From NCBI RefSeq assembly GCF_013370205.1, contig NZ_JABWGV010000007.1, positions 40,859 to 104,858 on the forward strand: a stretch of 64,000 bases of DNA, read 5' to 3'. Below are positions 1-9,549 of the stretch, in pieces. A model generated the notes under the pieces. That model was not told the DNA's origin. It saw only the letters and a program-made list of their open reading frames with translations, and did no database searches. Made by a program: the position numbers and the translations under genes. The DNA is from Qipengyuania atrilutea. GTDB lineage: Bacteria; Pseudomonadota; Alphaproteobacteria; Sphingomonadales; Sphingomonadaceae. Position 1 is the first letter of the stretch. Every line of letters starts with the position of its first letter.

Positions 1-1476
1 AGCGTGCTGCATGGTTTTCTGGATATAGCGTTGCCATTCGCCGGCCTGCGACTTGCCGTGCATCCAAATACCGACCGACAGCAGGACGAGCGCGGCAAAA
101 AGCGATCCGAACCCCTCTACGAGTTCACGGCCTGCTCCACTTATGCCGATCAGGTAAGTCGCTGCCACCCAAGTCAGGCCACCGGCGACAAGGGCCGACA
201 GCCATCCGCCATGGACGAAGGGCAGAACTTCCGTTCTCTCGGCCTTGCGCAGGAACGCGATCATCGCGATCACGATCAGCAATGCCTCGAGCCCTTCGCG
301 CAACAGGATCGCAAAGGCTCCTGCGAATGCCGACGCCTCACTGGCATTGTCCGGGGCGAGGACCGTCTCGGCGCGGTAGAAAAGAACGTCGAGCGCATTC
401 ACCCTTTGGGCGACGGCGGCCAGCGGATCCCCGCGACCTATTGCCGCTCGAAGCTCCGCCATGCCGGTTTCGACAGATGCGAGCAGGTCTGCATCGCGCG
501 TGCTTAAAACGGCTTCCAATGGTTCGAAGCCATCCAGATAGGCCGAGAGTGCGAGTTCGCGCGCTTCGGCCTCATTACCCGCTTCGTAAGCGGCAAGACT
601 TTGCTGCAAGCGTTTGCGTGCCAAAGCGAGTGAGCCGGTCGTATCGCTCGCCATGGCTTCGGGATGAGCCCGCAAATAGGCCATAACGGCATCGGCACGC
701 TCGGTGCTGATCGCCTCGCCAAGGGTTGCCGGCGTAAGGCCGGATAGAGCGGCGAGGTCAGGAATACGCGCCCGGATTTCCGGATCGTCGTTCCAGATCC
801 GTCTGCCGCGCTCCACATCCTCAAATGCGATCGACCCTGAATAGTAGGCCAGGCTCCAGCGATCTTCCGCCCCGAGATCGGAAAAGCCCGGCATGGCCGT
901 TCCCTCCAGACCCTGTCCAATGACCTGGTAGAGCGCGAAAGCGCTTCGCTCGCGGGCACGGACGACGTCGTCGAACGCGATTGGCGGGGGATCGAGTCCC
1001 TCTGCCGCGGGGCCGTCGCCTCCTCCGCTCACGCCATGACAGCTTGCGCAGTTCTGGGCGTACAGCGCGGCACCTCGCGCGAGGTCGGGTGCCGCCTCGG
1101 GAGCAAGCGGAACGGGAAACGCCGCGATCAGCTCGCTTGCCAATCTGCGCGCGTCTCGTGCGACGACAGCAGGCTCCACCTTCGTCGAGATTGACTCGAC
1201 GAGAGCCTCTGCCTCCGCAACCAGCTGGGCACGGTGCGCGTTTGCGGGCAGGGCAGCCATGCGTTCGGCTACCGAGGCAGAAAATTCCTGCATTTCGGCA
1301 TACTCCAGCTCGTTCGTGACTTCACCGCCGCTAACGGCTTCGGTGTAATCCACGGCGATGTAATCGAGCAGGCGCCAGGTCGTCTGAACCGCGTCATGCG
1401 TGCCTGCAGAAGCGGGCATTGCGACTGCGATCGACAGGAAAGCGATCAATTGGACCGCAAAAGCACGTAGCGTCAT
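1..1476 (-). CDS. Cytochrome c / FTR1-family iron permease fusion, 3' end cut by window edge
   Basis: Inner-membrane permease of the FTR1 family joined to an extracytoplasmic cytochrome c domain; family members are thought to couple Fe(II) oxidation to Fe(III) import. A signal peptide (about residues 1-25) is followed by a helical region, one haem motif CASCH (C143, C146, H147), and then the permease part with the FTR1 signature REGLE at residues 393-397. The frame is open through position 1, so 492 residues are visible; such fusions are usually near 630 residues, so the last membrane segments are missing. The ATG at 1476 overlaps the stop of the upstream CDF gene (ATGA), so the two are co-transcribed. 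Specificity for iron is inferred from family only. Confidence 0.9.
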   Translation of the reverse strand, partial: MTLRAFAVQLIAFLSIAVAMPASAGTHDAVQTTWRLLDYIAVDYTEAVSGGEVTNELEYAEMQEFSASVAERMAALPANAHRAQLVAEAEALVESISTKVEPAVVARDARRLASELIAAFPVPLAPEAAPDLARGAALYAQNCASCHGVSGGGDGPAAEGLDPPPIAFDDVVRARERSAFALYQVIGQGLEGTAMPGFSDLGAEDRWSLAYYSGSIAFEDVERGRRIWNDDPEIRARIPDLAALSGLTPATLGEAISTERADAVMAYLRAHPEAMASDTTGSLALARKRLQQSLAAYEAGNEAEARELALSAYLDGFEPLEAVLSTRDADLLASVETGMAELRAAIGRGDPLAAVAQRVNALDVLFYRAETVLAPDNASEASAFAGAFAILLREGLEALLIVIAMIAFLRKAERTEVLPFVHGGWLSALVAGGLTWVAATYLIGISGAGRELVEGFGSLFAALVLLSVGIWMHGKSQAGEWQRYIQKTMQHA

Positions 1477-2135
1477 TTGGAGGCGGCCTTTCCGAGAGCC
1501 GAAACATGCTGCGCGCGAAGTTCCTCGGTGGCACGCCGGACAATAAGATAGGCCGAATGCAGGAAGATCAGTGCGATCACCGCTGCGACCAGCAGATCGG
1601 GCCAGGCTTGCCCGGTCCAGGCGACCAGGGCAGCAGCGATGATCACTCCGACATTGGCGATCGCGTCATTGCGGCTGAACAGCCAGATCGCGGATACATG
1701 TGCGTCGCCTTCGCGAAACCGCATCAGCACAAGCGCCGCCGCGATGTTGACTATCAAGGCTGCGACGGCGATCCCGCCCATCAAGCCGGCTTCCGGCGCG
1801 ACCGCGTTAAGCGATCGCCAGACCGCCAGACCGATCACTCCGAGGCCTAGTACGCCCAGAAACAGCCCCTGTGCCAGCGCGACCCGGGCGCGCGTGCGGG
1901 CAGTCCACGCAAGAGCAAGGATGCCGATGAGCGTGATCGATCCATCGCCGATGAAGTCGAGAGCGTCGGCCTTGAGCGCTTGGCTGTCCGCCAGAAACCC
2001 GCCGAAGGCCTCGAAAACGCCAAAGCCCAGATTGAGCAATACGACGATCCAAAGGGCGCGGCGATAGGCGGGGTCTGCGCCTGCTCTTTGCGTATCGCCT
2101 GTGCAGCCGCAATCCGATGTTTCGTTATTCGACAT
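1473..2135 (-). CDS. Short CDF-family cation efflux protein
   Basis: Inner-membrane cation diffusion facilitator, 220 aa, with about six hydrophobic segments and no cytoplasmic C-terminal domain. Metal-site positions are unusual: the first motif is D60-x3-D64 rather than H-x3-D, and the second reads FSRND with only D157 kept. The N terminus carries a CGC cysteine cluster. The same pattern occurs in the CDF genes at 9918 and 17324. Its start faces a merR gene, with a MerR-type operator between (2143-2173). The downstream FTR1 gene overlaps by 4 bases. Likely exports a divalent metal such as zinc or cadmium under MerR control; the metal cannot be read from the sequence. Confidence 0.88.
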   Translation of the reverse strand: MSNNETSDCGCTGDTQRAGADPAYRRALWIVVLLNLGFGVFEAFGGFLADSQALKADALDFIGDGSITLIGILALAWTARTRARVALAQGLFLGVLGLGVIGLAVWRSLNAVAPEAGLMGGIAVAALIVNIAAALVLMRFREGDAHVSAIWLFSRNDAIANVGVIIAAALVAWTGQAWPDLLVAAVIALIFLHSAYLIVRRATEELRAQHVSALGKAASK

Positions 2136-2142
2136 GAGGCAT

Positions 2143-2173
2143 TAGGTAACACCTCTAGCAACTGTAGGAGCAA
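2143..2173 (-). promoter_or_regulatory. MerR-type promoter/operator of the CDF-FTR1 operon
   Basis: On the minus strand a -35 TTGCTC (2168-2173) and a -10 TACCTA (2143-2148) are separated by 19 bp, the long spacer typical of MerR-activated promoters. An imperfect dyad fills the spacer (arms CTAC and CTAG around the centre). It lies 8 bp from the CDF start and about 50 bp from the divergent merR. Repression and activation from this site by the 2222 regulator are inferred. Confidence 0.6.
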
Positions 2174-2221
2174 GCCAAAATTGCGAATGGTTCGCGGTTT
2201 CGGAGCTGGAGGAGTGAGTTC

Positions 2222-2635
2222 ATGCTTATCGGAGGTCTTTCGAAGGCGACGGGCACCAAGGTCAATACGATAAGGTTTTATGAGGATATCGGACTGATGC
2301 CCGAAGCCGCGCGTACGGCAGCGGGGCAGCGAACCTACAAAGAGCAGGACGTCGAGCGCCTTTCCTTTATTCGGCATGCTCGAAAATTGGGGTTTTCGAT
2401 CGATGAAACACGCTCGCTTTTAAGCGTGAAGGCGAGACCGGATCAGAGCTGTGACGAGGCGGGTGACATCGCTTTGCGGCACCTTCGAGCCGTGGACGAG
2501 CGCATCAGTCGGCTACAAGCGCTTCGTTCCGAACTGAGAAGTGTGGTCGCGGCCTGCACGGGCGGCGAGGTTTCCGAATGCAAAATCATCGAAACGCTTT
2601 CTCGAAACCCAGCCGCCTCTTCCGCGGGTCGCTGA
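2222..2635 (+). CDS. MerR-family heavy-metal regulator (CadR/ZntR/PbrR-like)
   Basis: Cytoplasmic DNA-binding activator of 137 aa. The N-terminal winged helix carries the family signature TIRFYEDIGLMP. A long dimerisation helix follows, with a Cys in SCDEA near residue 82 and a C-terminal metal-binding loop CTGGEVSEC, which places two Cys eight residues apart as in metal-sensing MerR proteins. The start is well supported by GGAGGAG upstream. It is divergent from the CDF-FTR1 operon and probably controls it through the 19-bp-spaced promoter between them. Which metal it senses (Zn, Cd, Pb or Co) is not determined. Confidence 0.9.
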   Translation: MLIGGLSKATGTKVNTIRFYEDIGLMPEAARTAAGQRTYKEQDVERLSFIRHARKLGFSIDETRSLLSVKARPDQSCDEAGDIALRHLRAVDERISRLQALRSELRSVVAACTGGEVSECKIIETLSRNPAASSAGR

Positions 2636-2965
2636 CGCGAAAGCTATAATGGGACTATGGACACCGAACCCAGACAGCAAAAAAAGTGCTTGCACCTCCA
2701 GTCGCTGGAAGCGTTATCATCGTGATAATCCAGATTCTGATGTCGTGATCTAGGATTGGATGGCTGATTATGACGGAACTTGGGTAATTTGAATATTAAT
2801 CAGCTTTCGCCTTATAAGAACGCTGCATTCATTCCATGGAATTTGGTCGAAAAAGAAACTACTCGAACAATATTCATTGTCCGGACGCTTCGTGACAATA
2901 TCACATTACAGCAACCGAGAAGATTTTTGTTTCAACTTTCGTTTCACCTTGTTAGGGGCCACAGG
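2636..2965. other. Intergenic region with AT-rich leader of the czc operon
   Basis: 330 bp without a supported gene. It contains the perfect dyad listed at 2714-2728 and then an AT-rich stretch (about 2770-2960) that probably holds the czc promoter. An open frame begins at 2780 in frame with the 2966 gene, but its first 62 residues lack signal-peptide or protein-like character and the signal peptide starts at 2966. I could not pick out a convincing -35/-10 pair. Confidence 0.5.
2714..2728. promoter_or_regulatory. Perfect inverted repeat TTATCA-TCG-TGATAA
   Basis: Six-base arms separated by 3 bp, midway between the merR stop (2635) and the czc leader gene (2966). There is no T-run after it, so it is more like a protein-binding site than a terminator. 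No regulator is assigned. Confidence 0.35.
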
Positions 2966-3313
2966 ATGTTCGATCTGAACGCCTTGATTCCCGTCAGGAT
3001 TGTCGCCGCCCTTTTGGCGGTCGCAGCGCTGATGGCGTCTCCGGCGGTCGAAGCAGCGCAATGTGCGGACGAGCTGTCAGAAATAGCCTATTCGGTCCAG
3101 ATGTTCGACATTGATGCGGACGAGAGCCCGCAAAACGAAAGCCCGGAGCAGCAGGAATGCGCCCACGGGCATTGCCATCACGTCGCCGCAGCACTGAAAT
3201 CGAAGCTTTTAAACGACATGCCCGACCGGCTTAACATCACGGTTGGGTCGCATATGGCCGAAGAATTATTCGGCGATGCGAGCAATTTACCCAAACGCCC
3301 TCCTCGCGCCTGA
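2966..3313 (+). CDS. Small secreted His-rich protein preceding czcCBA
   Basis: 115 aa. The ATG at 2966 opens a clear signal peptide (PVRIVAALLAVAALMASPAVEAA), so the mature protein is periplasmic or secreted. The mature part is acidic and holds a metal-ligand cluster, CAHGHCHH, with two Cys and four His within eight residues. I do not recognise a named family. It is the first gene of the czc operon (64 bp to czcC), and a similar small secreted protein precedes the copper RND genes at 22187, which argues for a periplasmic metal-binding or delivery role. That role is inferred. Confidence 0.7.
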   Translation: MFDLNALIPVRIVAALLAVAALMASPAVEAAQCADELSEIAYSVQMFDIDADESPQNESPEQQECAHGHCHHVAAALKSKLLNDMPDRLNITVGSHMAEELFGDASNLPKRPPRA

Positions 3314-3376
3314 CGACCGTCACTGCGCTGCTTGACGCAGCGCATTTCGATTTGTCAGCAGAGAGAGTTTTGAAAA

Positions 3377-4630
3377 ATGCCAGCCATCAAATGGCGAGGG
3401 GCCCTGATAGCAGGGCTAACCCTCGCCGCAATTGTCACGCCTGTGGCAGCGCAGGAGCGGGAGCTTCTGACGCTCGACGAGGCGTTGGGCCGGACAGGCG
3501 TGGTTGCCGAACCCGCTAACACCGAGTTAAACCCGCGCATCGTCGGCCCTCGAGCGGAAGCCGAGGCGGCGCAGGCTCTTGTCGGACAGGCGCGGTTGCG
3601 GCCCAACCCTGAAATATCGCTCGAGGTCGAGAACATCGCCGGGAGTGGGGCCTTCTCCGGGCTAAGCGCCACCGAATATACGCTTGCTGTCGGACAGCGG
3701 CTCGAACTTGGAGGTAAACGCGGCACACGCGTCGAGGCTGCCCGGGCGCAGGCACAGCTGGCGGATCTGCGGGCTGACCTTGCGGGGGCCGAACTCGGAT
3801 TTCTTGTCCGTGAACGCTACGTAGCAGCGGCTGCAGCAGCCTCGCGCGTCGAACTGGCCCTCGATGTGGTTGAGCGAAACGAAGAGCTCGCCCGCATTGC
3901 CGGTCTCCTCGTAGAAGTCGGGCGCGAGCCCCCGCTCCGTGCTCTTCGGGCCGAAGCGGCCTTGGCGGAAGCGCAAGCCGAACTTCAGGCCGCCGAAGCG
4001 ACAAGTCTTGCAGCCCGAACGGCCCTCGCCTCGCTATGGGGCGATCAGGGGGCGCCGCCGCTTGTTCCGAGCAGGTTCCCCGGGATCGAACCGCCCGGTG
4101 CTGTAATGGCGACAGCAAGCGGTCTGCAATTGCGAGTGGCGCGTGCGGAAAGCACCGCCGCCGCCGCCGAGATCGATCGTGAGCGCAGCCTGCGCATTCC
4201 CGATCCCGTCGTTTCCGCCGGTGTTCGACGCTTCGAGGAAAGCAATGACAGTGCCTTTCTTCTCGGTGTCTCGATCCCGCTTCCCTTCTTGAATCGTAAT
4301 CAGGGCAATATCGCTGCAGCCGAAGCAAGGCTGCGCGCCGCCAATGCTCGCGAGGCTGTAGCGTTGGCCGATTTCGAGCAAGCCGTGACGCGCGCACGAT
4401 CGCAATATCTTGCTGCCGAAGCGCGCGTCGAGACGCTTTCCACGACATCACTCCCCCAGGCCGAGGAGGCTCTTCGGCTCGTCCGCATCGGTTATCGCAA
4501 TGGCCGTTTTCCGTTGATCGAAGTGTTGAGCGCAGCCGAAGCGCGCGATGCCATTCGCGAGGCGTTGATTGCTGCGCAAGAAGACCGGGGACAAGCTGCC
4601 GCCGAACTGATCAGGCTGGCCGCACAATGA
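3377..4630 (+). CDS. czcC: CzcC-like outer-membrane factor (TolC family)
   Basis: 417 aa outer-membrane channel of a tripartite metal exporter. It has a signal peptide (to about residue 26, TPVAAQ) and two repeats of long Ala/Glu/Arg-rich coiled-coil helices typical of TolC proteins (NPEISLEVEN in the first, IPDPVVSAGVRRF in the second). Length fits the CzcC family. The stop overlaps the czcB start (ATGA), and czcA follows, giving the canonical C-B-A order. Assignment to a Zn/Co/Cd pump rests on the partner CzcA signature. Confidence 0.93.
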   Translation: MPAIKWRGALIAGLTLAAIVTPVAAQERELLTLDEALGRTGVVAEPANTELNPRIVGPRAEAEAAQALVGQARLRPNPEISLEVENIAGSGAFSGLSATEYTLAVGQRLELGGKRGTRVEAARAQAQLADLRADLAGAELGFLVRERYVAAAAAASRVELALDVVERNEELARIAGLLVEVGREPPLRALRAEAALAEAQAELQAAEATSLAARTALASLWGDQGAPPLVPSRFPGIEPPGAVMATASGLQLRVARAESTAAAAEIDRERSLRIPDPVVSAGVRRFEESNDSAFLLGVSIPLPFLNRNQGNIAAAEARLRAANAREAVALADFEQAVTRARSQYLAAEARVETLSTTSLPQAEEALRLVRIGYRNGRFPLIEVLSAAEARDAIREALIAAQEDRGQAAAELIRLAAQ

Positions 4631-5790
4631 GGAATACCAAAATGAACCGCAAAAGACTGGCGATCATCGCCGGAATTGTCATACTTGTTTCGGCCTTGAT
4701 GCTGATGTTCTGGCCTGACAGCCAGGTCGACACCCACGCGGACGAAGAGGTCGCAGAGACAGAACTGCCCGAGGGGCTCGTGCTAATCGAGCAAGAGCAG
4801 ATCCGCACCGCCGAGATCGAGGTCGCAGCGGTGCAAACGGGTGCCGCTGTCGAACTCGTATTTCCTGCAACGGTTGCGGCAAGTCCGACCGCCAGCGCAC
4901 GCATCGATGCACGGGCTTCCGGTGTCGTGCGCAGCGTTGGCAAGACGCTTGGCGATTATGTCCGGCAGGGCGAGACCGTCGCTCGGATCGAAAGCGCCGA
5001 TGCGGCTGCACTCGCTTCCCAGCTTAGTGCCGCCCGCGCCCGCGTAACCGAGCTTTCGGCGGCCTATGAACGGGAGCGCCGGCTATTCGAAGCCAACGTG
5101 ACCGCACGCCAGGATCTCGAAGCGGCGCGCGCCAATCTTGACGTTGCCCGTTCCGAACTGAACCGGTCGCAGGCGGCCGTCGCCGCGGCAGGCGTGAGCG
5201 GCGATGGACGCTCGCTCGCTGTCACCAGTCCGCTTTCGGGCCGTGTGACCGCCGCTCCAATCGTGCTCGGCTCGTTCGTCGACGCCGGGGAGGAGCTTTA
5301 CAGCGTGGTCAATCCCAGCGGCTTGCAGATCGAGGTTGCGCTGCCTTCCGAAGATGCTTCACGCATCCAGCCTGGCGACGAGGCTGCGTTGATCCTCGGC
5401 GATGGAAGGGAGATCGGCGCTCGCGTCCGGTCGGTAACGCCTTCGCTCGATGCCGAGAGCCGTAGCGCGACAGCGGTTCTTACCTTGACGCGCGCCGTTC
5501 CCGGTCTGCAGCCCGGATCGTTCCTTCAGGCGCGTATTCGCCCCTCGGGCGAATTGGACCAGAGCCGTATCGCGGTACCCGAAGATGCTGTGCAGGTGCT
5601 CGAAGGACGCGATGTTGTCTTCGTGCGGACACGACGCGGATTTCAGGCTCGGGAGGTCGAGATCGGCAGCCGGTCTGCCGGAATGGTGACGATCCTCTCC
5701 GGGCTCGAGCCCGGTCAGCGGATCGCGACTGCCAATGCCTTCCTGTTGAAGTCCGAGCTCGAAAAGGAGGGCGCAGAACATGGCCATTGA
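4627..5790 (+). CDS. czcB: CzcB-like periplasmic adaptor of the RND pump
   Basis: 387 aa membrane-fusion protein linking CzcA to CzcC. An N-terminal membrane anchor (IAGIVILVSALMLMFW) is followed by lipoyl/barrel-sandwich halves (ASGVVRSVGKTLGDYVRQGE and SPLSGRVTAAPIVLGSFV) flanking an Ala-rich alpha-hairpin, then the beta-barrel and membrane-proximal domains. Translation starts at 4627, overlapping the czcC stop, or at ATG 4642, which places the anchor closer to the start. There are few His residues in the N-terminal arm (an HADEE stretch), so the His-rich metal-binding arm of classical CzcB is reduced. The gene ends inside czcA (11 bp overlap). Confidence 0.92.
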   Translation: MRNTKMNRKRLAIIAGIVILVSALMLMFWPDSQVDTHADEEVAETELPEGLVLIEQEQIRTAEIEVAAVQTGAAVELVFPATVAASPTASARIDARASGVVRSVGKTLGDYVRQGETVARIESADAAALASQLSAARARVTELSAAYERERRLFEANVTARQDLEAARANLDVARSELNRSQAAVAAAGVSGDGRSLAVTSPLSGRVTAAPIVLGSFVDAGEELYSVVNPSGLQIEVALPSEDASRIQPGDEAALILGDGREIGARVRSVTPSLDAESRSATAVLTLTRAVPGLQPGSFLQARIRPSGELDQSRIAVPEDAVQVLEGRDVVFVRTRRGFQAREVEIGSRSAGMVTILSGLEPGQRIATANAFLLKSELEKEGAEHGH

Positions 5791-8700
5791 TCAAACCACG
5801 GCATCTTCTCCCATGTCTTCGGACGAAGGTAGCCACCGTCACGGCCCGATCGGAGTCATCCTCGATGTCGCCGTTCGTTTCCGCTGGGCGATCATCGTCC
5901 TGACCGTGTTCGCAGCGATCTACGGAGCGTTCAATCTGGTGCGCCTGCCGATCGACGCGGTTCCCGACATCACCAACACGCAGGTCCAGATCAACACCAG
6001 CGCTGCCGCGCTCTCACCTTCGCAGGTCGAGACGCAGGTGACCTTCCCCATCGAAACCGGACTTGCCGGGATCGAAGGCCTGGAGATGACACGATCGATT
6101 TCGCGCAACGGCTTCAGCCAGGTCACCGCGATTTTCGAGGAGGGCACCGACCTCTACTTCGCCCGGCAGCAGGTGAACGAACGGCTCGCGCCGATTGGCG
6201 CTTCATTGCCCGAAGGAGCGGAGCCTACCATGGGGCCGATCTCCACCGGCCTTGGCGAAGTGCTGATGTATACGATCGAGTATGAGCATCCCGGTGGCAA
6301 GGGTGCGACCACTGGTGGCCGCACAGGCTGGCAGTCCGATGGCAGCTTCATCACCGAACGCGGCGACCGCCTCGAGAGTGAGGTGGCTAAGGCGGCCTAT
6401 CTGCGCACTGTGCAGGATTGGGTGGTCGCGCCGTTGATGCGCTCGATCGACGGCGTGGCCGGCGTGGATTCGATTGGCGGGTTCGAAAAGCAATTCCTTG
6501 TTCAGCCCGATCCGGCACGTCTCACCGGCTATGGCCTGTCATTCGACTCACTCATCGATGCTCTAGAAGCCGCCAATCTGGCGGCAGGCGCCAATTTCGT
6601 CGATCGTGCCGACGAAGCCCTGCTTGTCCGCGTGGACGCGAGGCTGGGCAGCATTGCCGACATCGAAGAAGCCGTCATTGCGACCCGCGAGGGCGTGCCC
6701 ATCCGCATCGGCGATGTGGCCGATGTGGAGATCGGCGGCGACCTGCGAACCGGTGCTGCTTCACTGAACGGTGAAGAGGCGGTGGTGGGAACCGTGTTGA
6801 TGCGCGCGGGCGAGAACAGCCGGACCGTTGCGGCTGGTGCTGCCGAGAGACTTGAAGAGGTCCGCGCATCGCTTCCGGACGGAGTTGTCGCTGAGATTGT
6901 CTACAATCGTTCCTCACTAGTCGATGCGACGATCTCCACCGTCGAAAAGAACCTGCTCGAAGGCGCATTGCTCGTGATCGCCGTCCTGTTCCTCTTGCTC
7001 GGCAATATCCGCGCCGCCATAATCACCGCACTGGTCATTCCCGTTTCGATGCTGATGGCAGCGGTGGGGATGAACCGGCTTGGTGTCTCAGGTAATCTGA
7101 TGAGCCTGGGCGCGCTCGACTTCGGGCTGATCGTCGATGGTGCGGTCATCATTGTCGAGAACAGCGTCGCCCGGCTTGCGGCCCGGCAACATCGCGAAGG
7201 ACGCTTGCTTACCTTGGGTGAGCGGCTGACCGAAACGCGTCTCGCAGCGCAGGAAATGATCAAACCGACCGTCTACGGTCAGGCGATTATCTTCCTCGTC
7301 TTCGCGCCGCTGCTGACCTTTACCGGGGTCGAGGGCAAGACGTTCTCGCCCATGGCGATCACGATGATGCTCGCGCTGGCTTCGGCCTTCGTTCTTTCAT
7401 TGACCTTCGTGCCAGCGATGATTGCGGTCCTGCTCAACAAGAAGCTGACCGAAAAGGAGGTGAAGCCCATTCGCTGGGCCAAAGAGCGCTACGGTCCCGC
7501 CGTGCGCAAGGTCATTGCGCGGCCCTGGCCGATGATTGGTGCCGGGGTTGGTCTCTTCACAGTAGCGGTTTTTGTGTTCGGCTTTCTGGGCAGCGAGTTC
7601 ACCCCGCAGCTCGATGAACGCGACATCGCGGTGCAATCCTTGCGCATCCCCTCGACATCGCTCGAACGCTCGCTGGCGATGCAGCGGCGGGTCGAAGACC
7701 GGCTCGAAGAGTTTCCCCAAGTTGATCTTGTGTTCTCACGGACGGGCACGGCCGAAGTCGCCAGCGATCCAATGCCCCCCAATGCTTCGGACGCTTATGT
7801 CATCCTGAAGCCTCGCGACGAATGGCCCGATCCCGATTTGCCGAAAGATGAGCTTGTTGGTGAAATGGAAAGCGCGCTCGGAGGCCTCATCGGCAATCTC
7901 TACGAGTTCAGCCAGCCTATCGAGCTGCGCTTCAACGAGCTGATCGCCGGTGTGCGCGGCGATGTCGCGGTCAAGCTCTACGGCGATGACCTCACTGCGC
8001 TCACCGAAGCTGCGGGCGAGGTCGCGGGCGTGCTTGGAGGTGTCGAAGGCGCCGCGGACGTGAAGGTGCAGCAGGTGACCGGCTTTCCTACGCTGGACAT
8101 CGCCTTCGATCGCCCGACCATCGCGCGCTATGGTCTGACCGTCGAGGAAGTGGCACAGTCGGTTGCTATCGCGCTCGGCGGGCGGCCAGCAGGACTGGTG
8201 TTCGAGGGCGATCGCCGTTTCGATGTTGTCGTGCGCCTCGAGGATGCTACGCGCGACGATTTCGACCAGCTCGGCGCGCTCCCGATCGTGCTTGAAAACG
8301 GGGTCACCGTTCCTTTGCGGACATTGGCCGATTTTCAGGTCGTCGATGGCCTTGCCGAGGTTCGGCGAGAGCAGGGCCGAAGGCTTGTGATCGTCTCGGC
8401 CAACGTACGCGAGCGCGATCTCGGCTCCTTTGTTGAGGAAGCGCAGGAAAGGGTTTCGACCGGCGTCGATATGCCGCCGGCCTCCTTCATCGAATGGGGC
8501 GGACAGTATCAGAACCTGCAGGAAGCGCAGGCGCGGCTCACCATCGTCGTCCCGATTGCCTTCGCTCTGGTTCTCCTCTTGCTGTTCATGGCTTTGGGTG
8601 GATGGGTTCCAGCGCTTGCCGTGTTCAGTGCCATTCCCATGGCCTTGGCTGGCGGGGTGTTCGCTCTGGCGCTGCGAGGCTTGCCATTCTCGGTGTCGGC

Positions 8701-9109
8701 AGCGGTCGGCTTTATCGCGCTTTCCGGCGTGGCGGTGCTCAACGGTCTCGTCATGATGACCGCGATCCGGCAGCGACTCGACAGCGGGATGTCACTGGAT
8801 GAGGCGATTGCCGATGGCGCGCTGGCGCGACTGCGACCGGTGCTCATGACCGCGTTGGTGGCGTCGCTGGGTTTTGTGCCGATGGCGATTGCCACAGGAA
8901 CAGGTGCTGAGGTGCAACGTCCCTTGGCTACGGTGGTTATCGGCGGGCTGATCACAGCCACTGCGCTCACGCTGTTCGTTTTGCCAGCGATCGCTCGCCT
9001 GGTACTCGATGATGGCAAGGAGAAGCGAAGCTGGCGCCAAAGATGGTGGGACCGCCTGCGTCGCAACGTCACGCCTGAGGAACGTAAAGAACTTCGGGAT
9101 GTTACTTGA
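5780..9109 (+). CDS. czcA: CzcA-like heavy-metal RND transporter (HME1 type)
   Basis: 1109 aa proton-driven inner-membrane pump exporting divalent cations across the envelope. The TM4 signature DFGLIVDGAV (D447) is the HME1 form associated with Co/Zn/Cd export, unlike the Cu/Ag form in the second RND protein at 25401. Twelve TM segments and two large periplasmic loops are evident. The N terminus is extended by about 25 residues with an EGSHRHGP stretch. The first periplasmic loop carries a Gly/Thr/Arg-rich segment around GGKGATTGGRTG that may be a lineage insertion. A strong ribosome site (AAAAGGAGGG) precedes the ATG inside czcB. Confidence 0.95.
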   Translation: MAIDQTTASSPMSSDEGSHRHGPIGVILDVAVRFRWAIIVLTVFAAIYGAFNLVRLPIDAVPDITNTQVQINTSAAALSPSQVETQVTFPIETGLAGIEGLEMTRSISRNGFSQVTAIFEEGTDLYFARQQVNERLAPIGASLPEGAEPTMGPISTGLGEVLMYTIEYEHPGGKGATTGGRTGWQSDGSFITERGDRLESEVAKAAYLRTVQDWVVAPLMRSIDGVAGVDSIGGFEKQFLVQPDPARLTGYGLSFDSLIDALEAANLAAGANFVDRADEALLVRVDARLGSIADIEEAVIATREGVPIRIGDVADVEIGGDLRTGAASLNGEEAVVGTVLMRAGENSRTVAAGAAERLEEVRASLPDGVVAEIVYNRSSLVDATISTVEKNLLEGALLVIAVLFLLLGNIRAAIITALVIPVSMLMAAVGMNRLGVSGNLMSLGALDFGLIVDGAVIIVENSVARLAARQHREGRLLTLGERLTETRLAAQEMIKPTVYGQAIIFLVFAPLLTFTGVEGKTFSPMAITMMLALASAFVLSLTFVPAMIAVLLNKKLTEKEVKPIRWAKERYGPAVRKVIARPWPMIGAGVGLFTVAVFVFGFLGSEFTPQLDERDIAVQSLRIPSTSLERSLAMQRRVEDRLEEFPQVDLVFSRTGTAEVASDPMPPNASDAYVILKPRDEWPDPDLPKDELVGEMESALGGLIGNLYEFSQPIELRFNELIAGVRGDVAVKLYGDDLTALTEAAGEVAGVLGGVEGAADVKVQQVTGFPTLDIAFDRPTIARYGLTVEEVAQSVAIALGGRPAGLVFEGDRRFDVVVRLEDATRDDFDQLGALPIVLENGVTVPLRTLADFQVVDGLAEVRREQGRRLVIVSANVRERDLGSFVEEAQERVSTGVDMPPASFIEWGGQYQNLQEAQARLTIVVPIAFALVLLLLFMALGGWVPALAVFSAIPMALAGGVFALALRGLPFSVSAAVGFIALSGVAVLNGLVMMTAIRQRLDSGMSLDEAIADGALARLRPVLMTALVASLGFVPMAIATGTGAEVQRPLATVVIGGLITATALTLFVLPAIARLVLDDGKEKRSWRQRWWDRLRRNVTPEERKELRDVT

Positions 9110-9549
9110 AGGGGAGGGCTAATTGAAGTTAGCTAGGTCAATTTGTCTGCCTCAGATCGCTTCGGGACTGACAAGTCTCGAAGCGATCCGGTATCGGACT
9201 CAATTGCGGGCGCGCGGAGCCTCGGCAGAACGCCCGGCTGCGATACGGGCACGGCGTGGGTGTTTTTCGCCGATGGCTTCTATGCAGAGGTGCAACCTTC
9301 GGACGGTGATCTGTCCGCTGTCGGCATCTGGCGCGATGAGGGTGAGGCCATCGCATATACCATGACCATAAGCCCTTCGAACGGCATGCGCGGCCAATGC
9401 AAGTGCGCCATCTTACGATCGAAGATTGTAGCCCGGGACGGCCCTTCACCTGCAACTATCGAGGTTTCGAGCGCATCTTTTACCGCTGTCCAGAGGACGC
9501 GCCAAAGCCGCTCGACGGTCGCGCGGAACATTCAAGAGGAGAAATCGCC
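9110..9549. other. Intergenic region after czcA, no supported gene
   Basis: 440 bp between czcA and the SpoIIAA-like gene. Frames are open on both strands through most of it, but none has a family I recognise, a good ribosome site or a signal peptide. A plus-strand stretch at about 9240-9400 (AWVFFADGFYAEVQPSDG) looks protein-like and could be a remnant. A good RBS (AAGAGGAG) sits just before 9550. Confidence 0.4.

Noticed and set aside
2780..2965. Longer start for the secreted His-rich protein
   Set aside because: The extra 62 residues hide the signal peptide and lie in the probable promoter region.
9123..9549. Open frames on both strands after czcA
   Set aside because: None has a ribosome site, signal peptide or family motif; the protein-like stretch near 9240-9400 is too short to support a gene.
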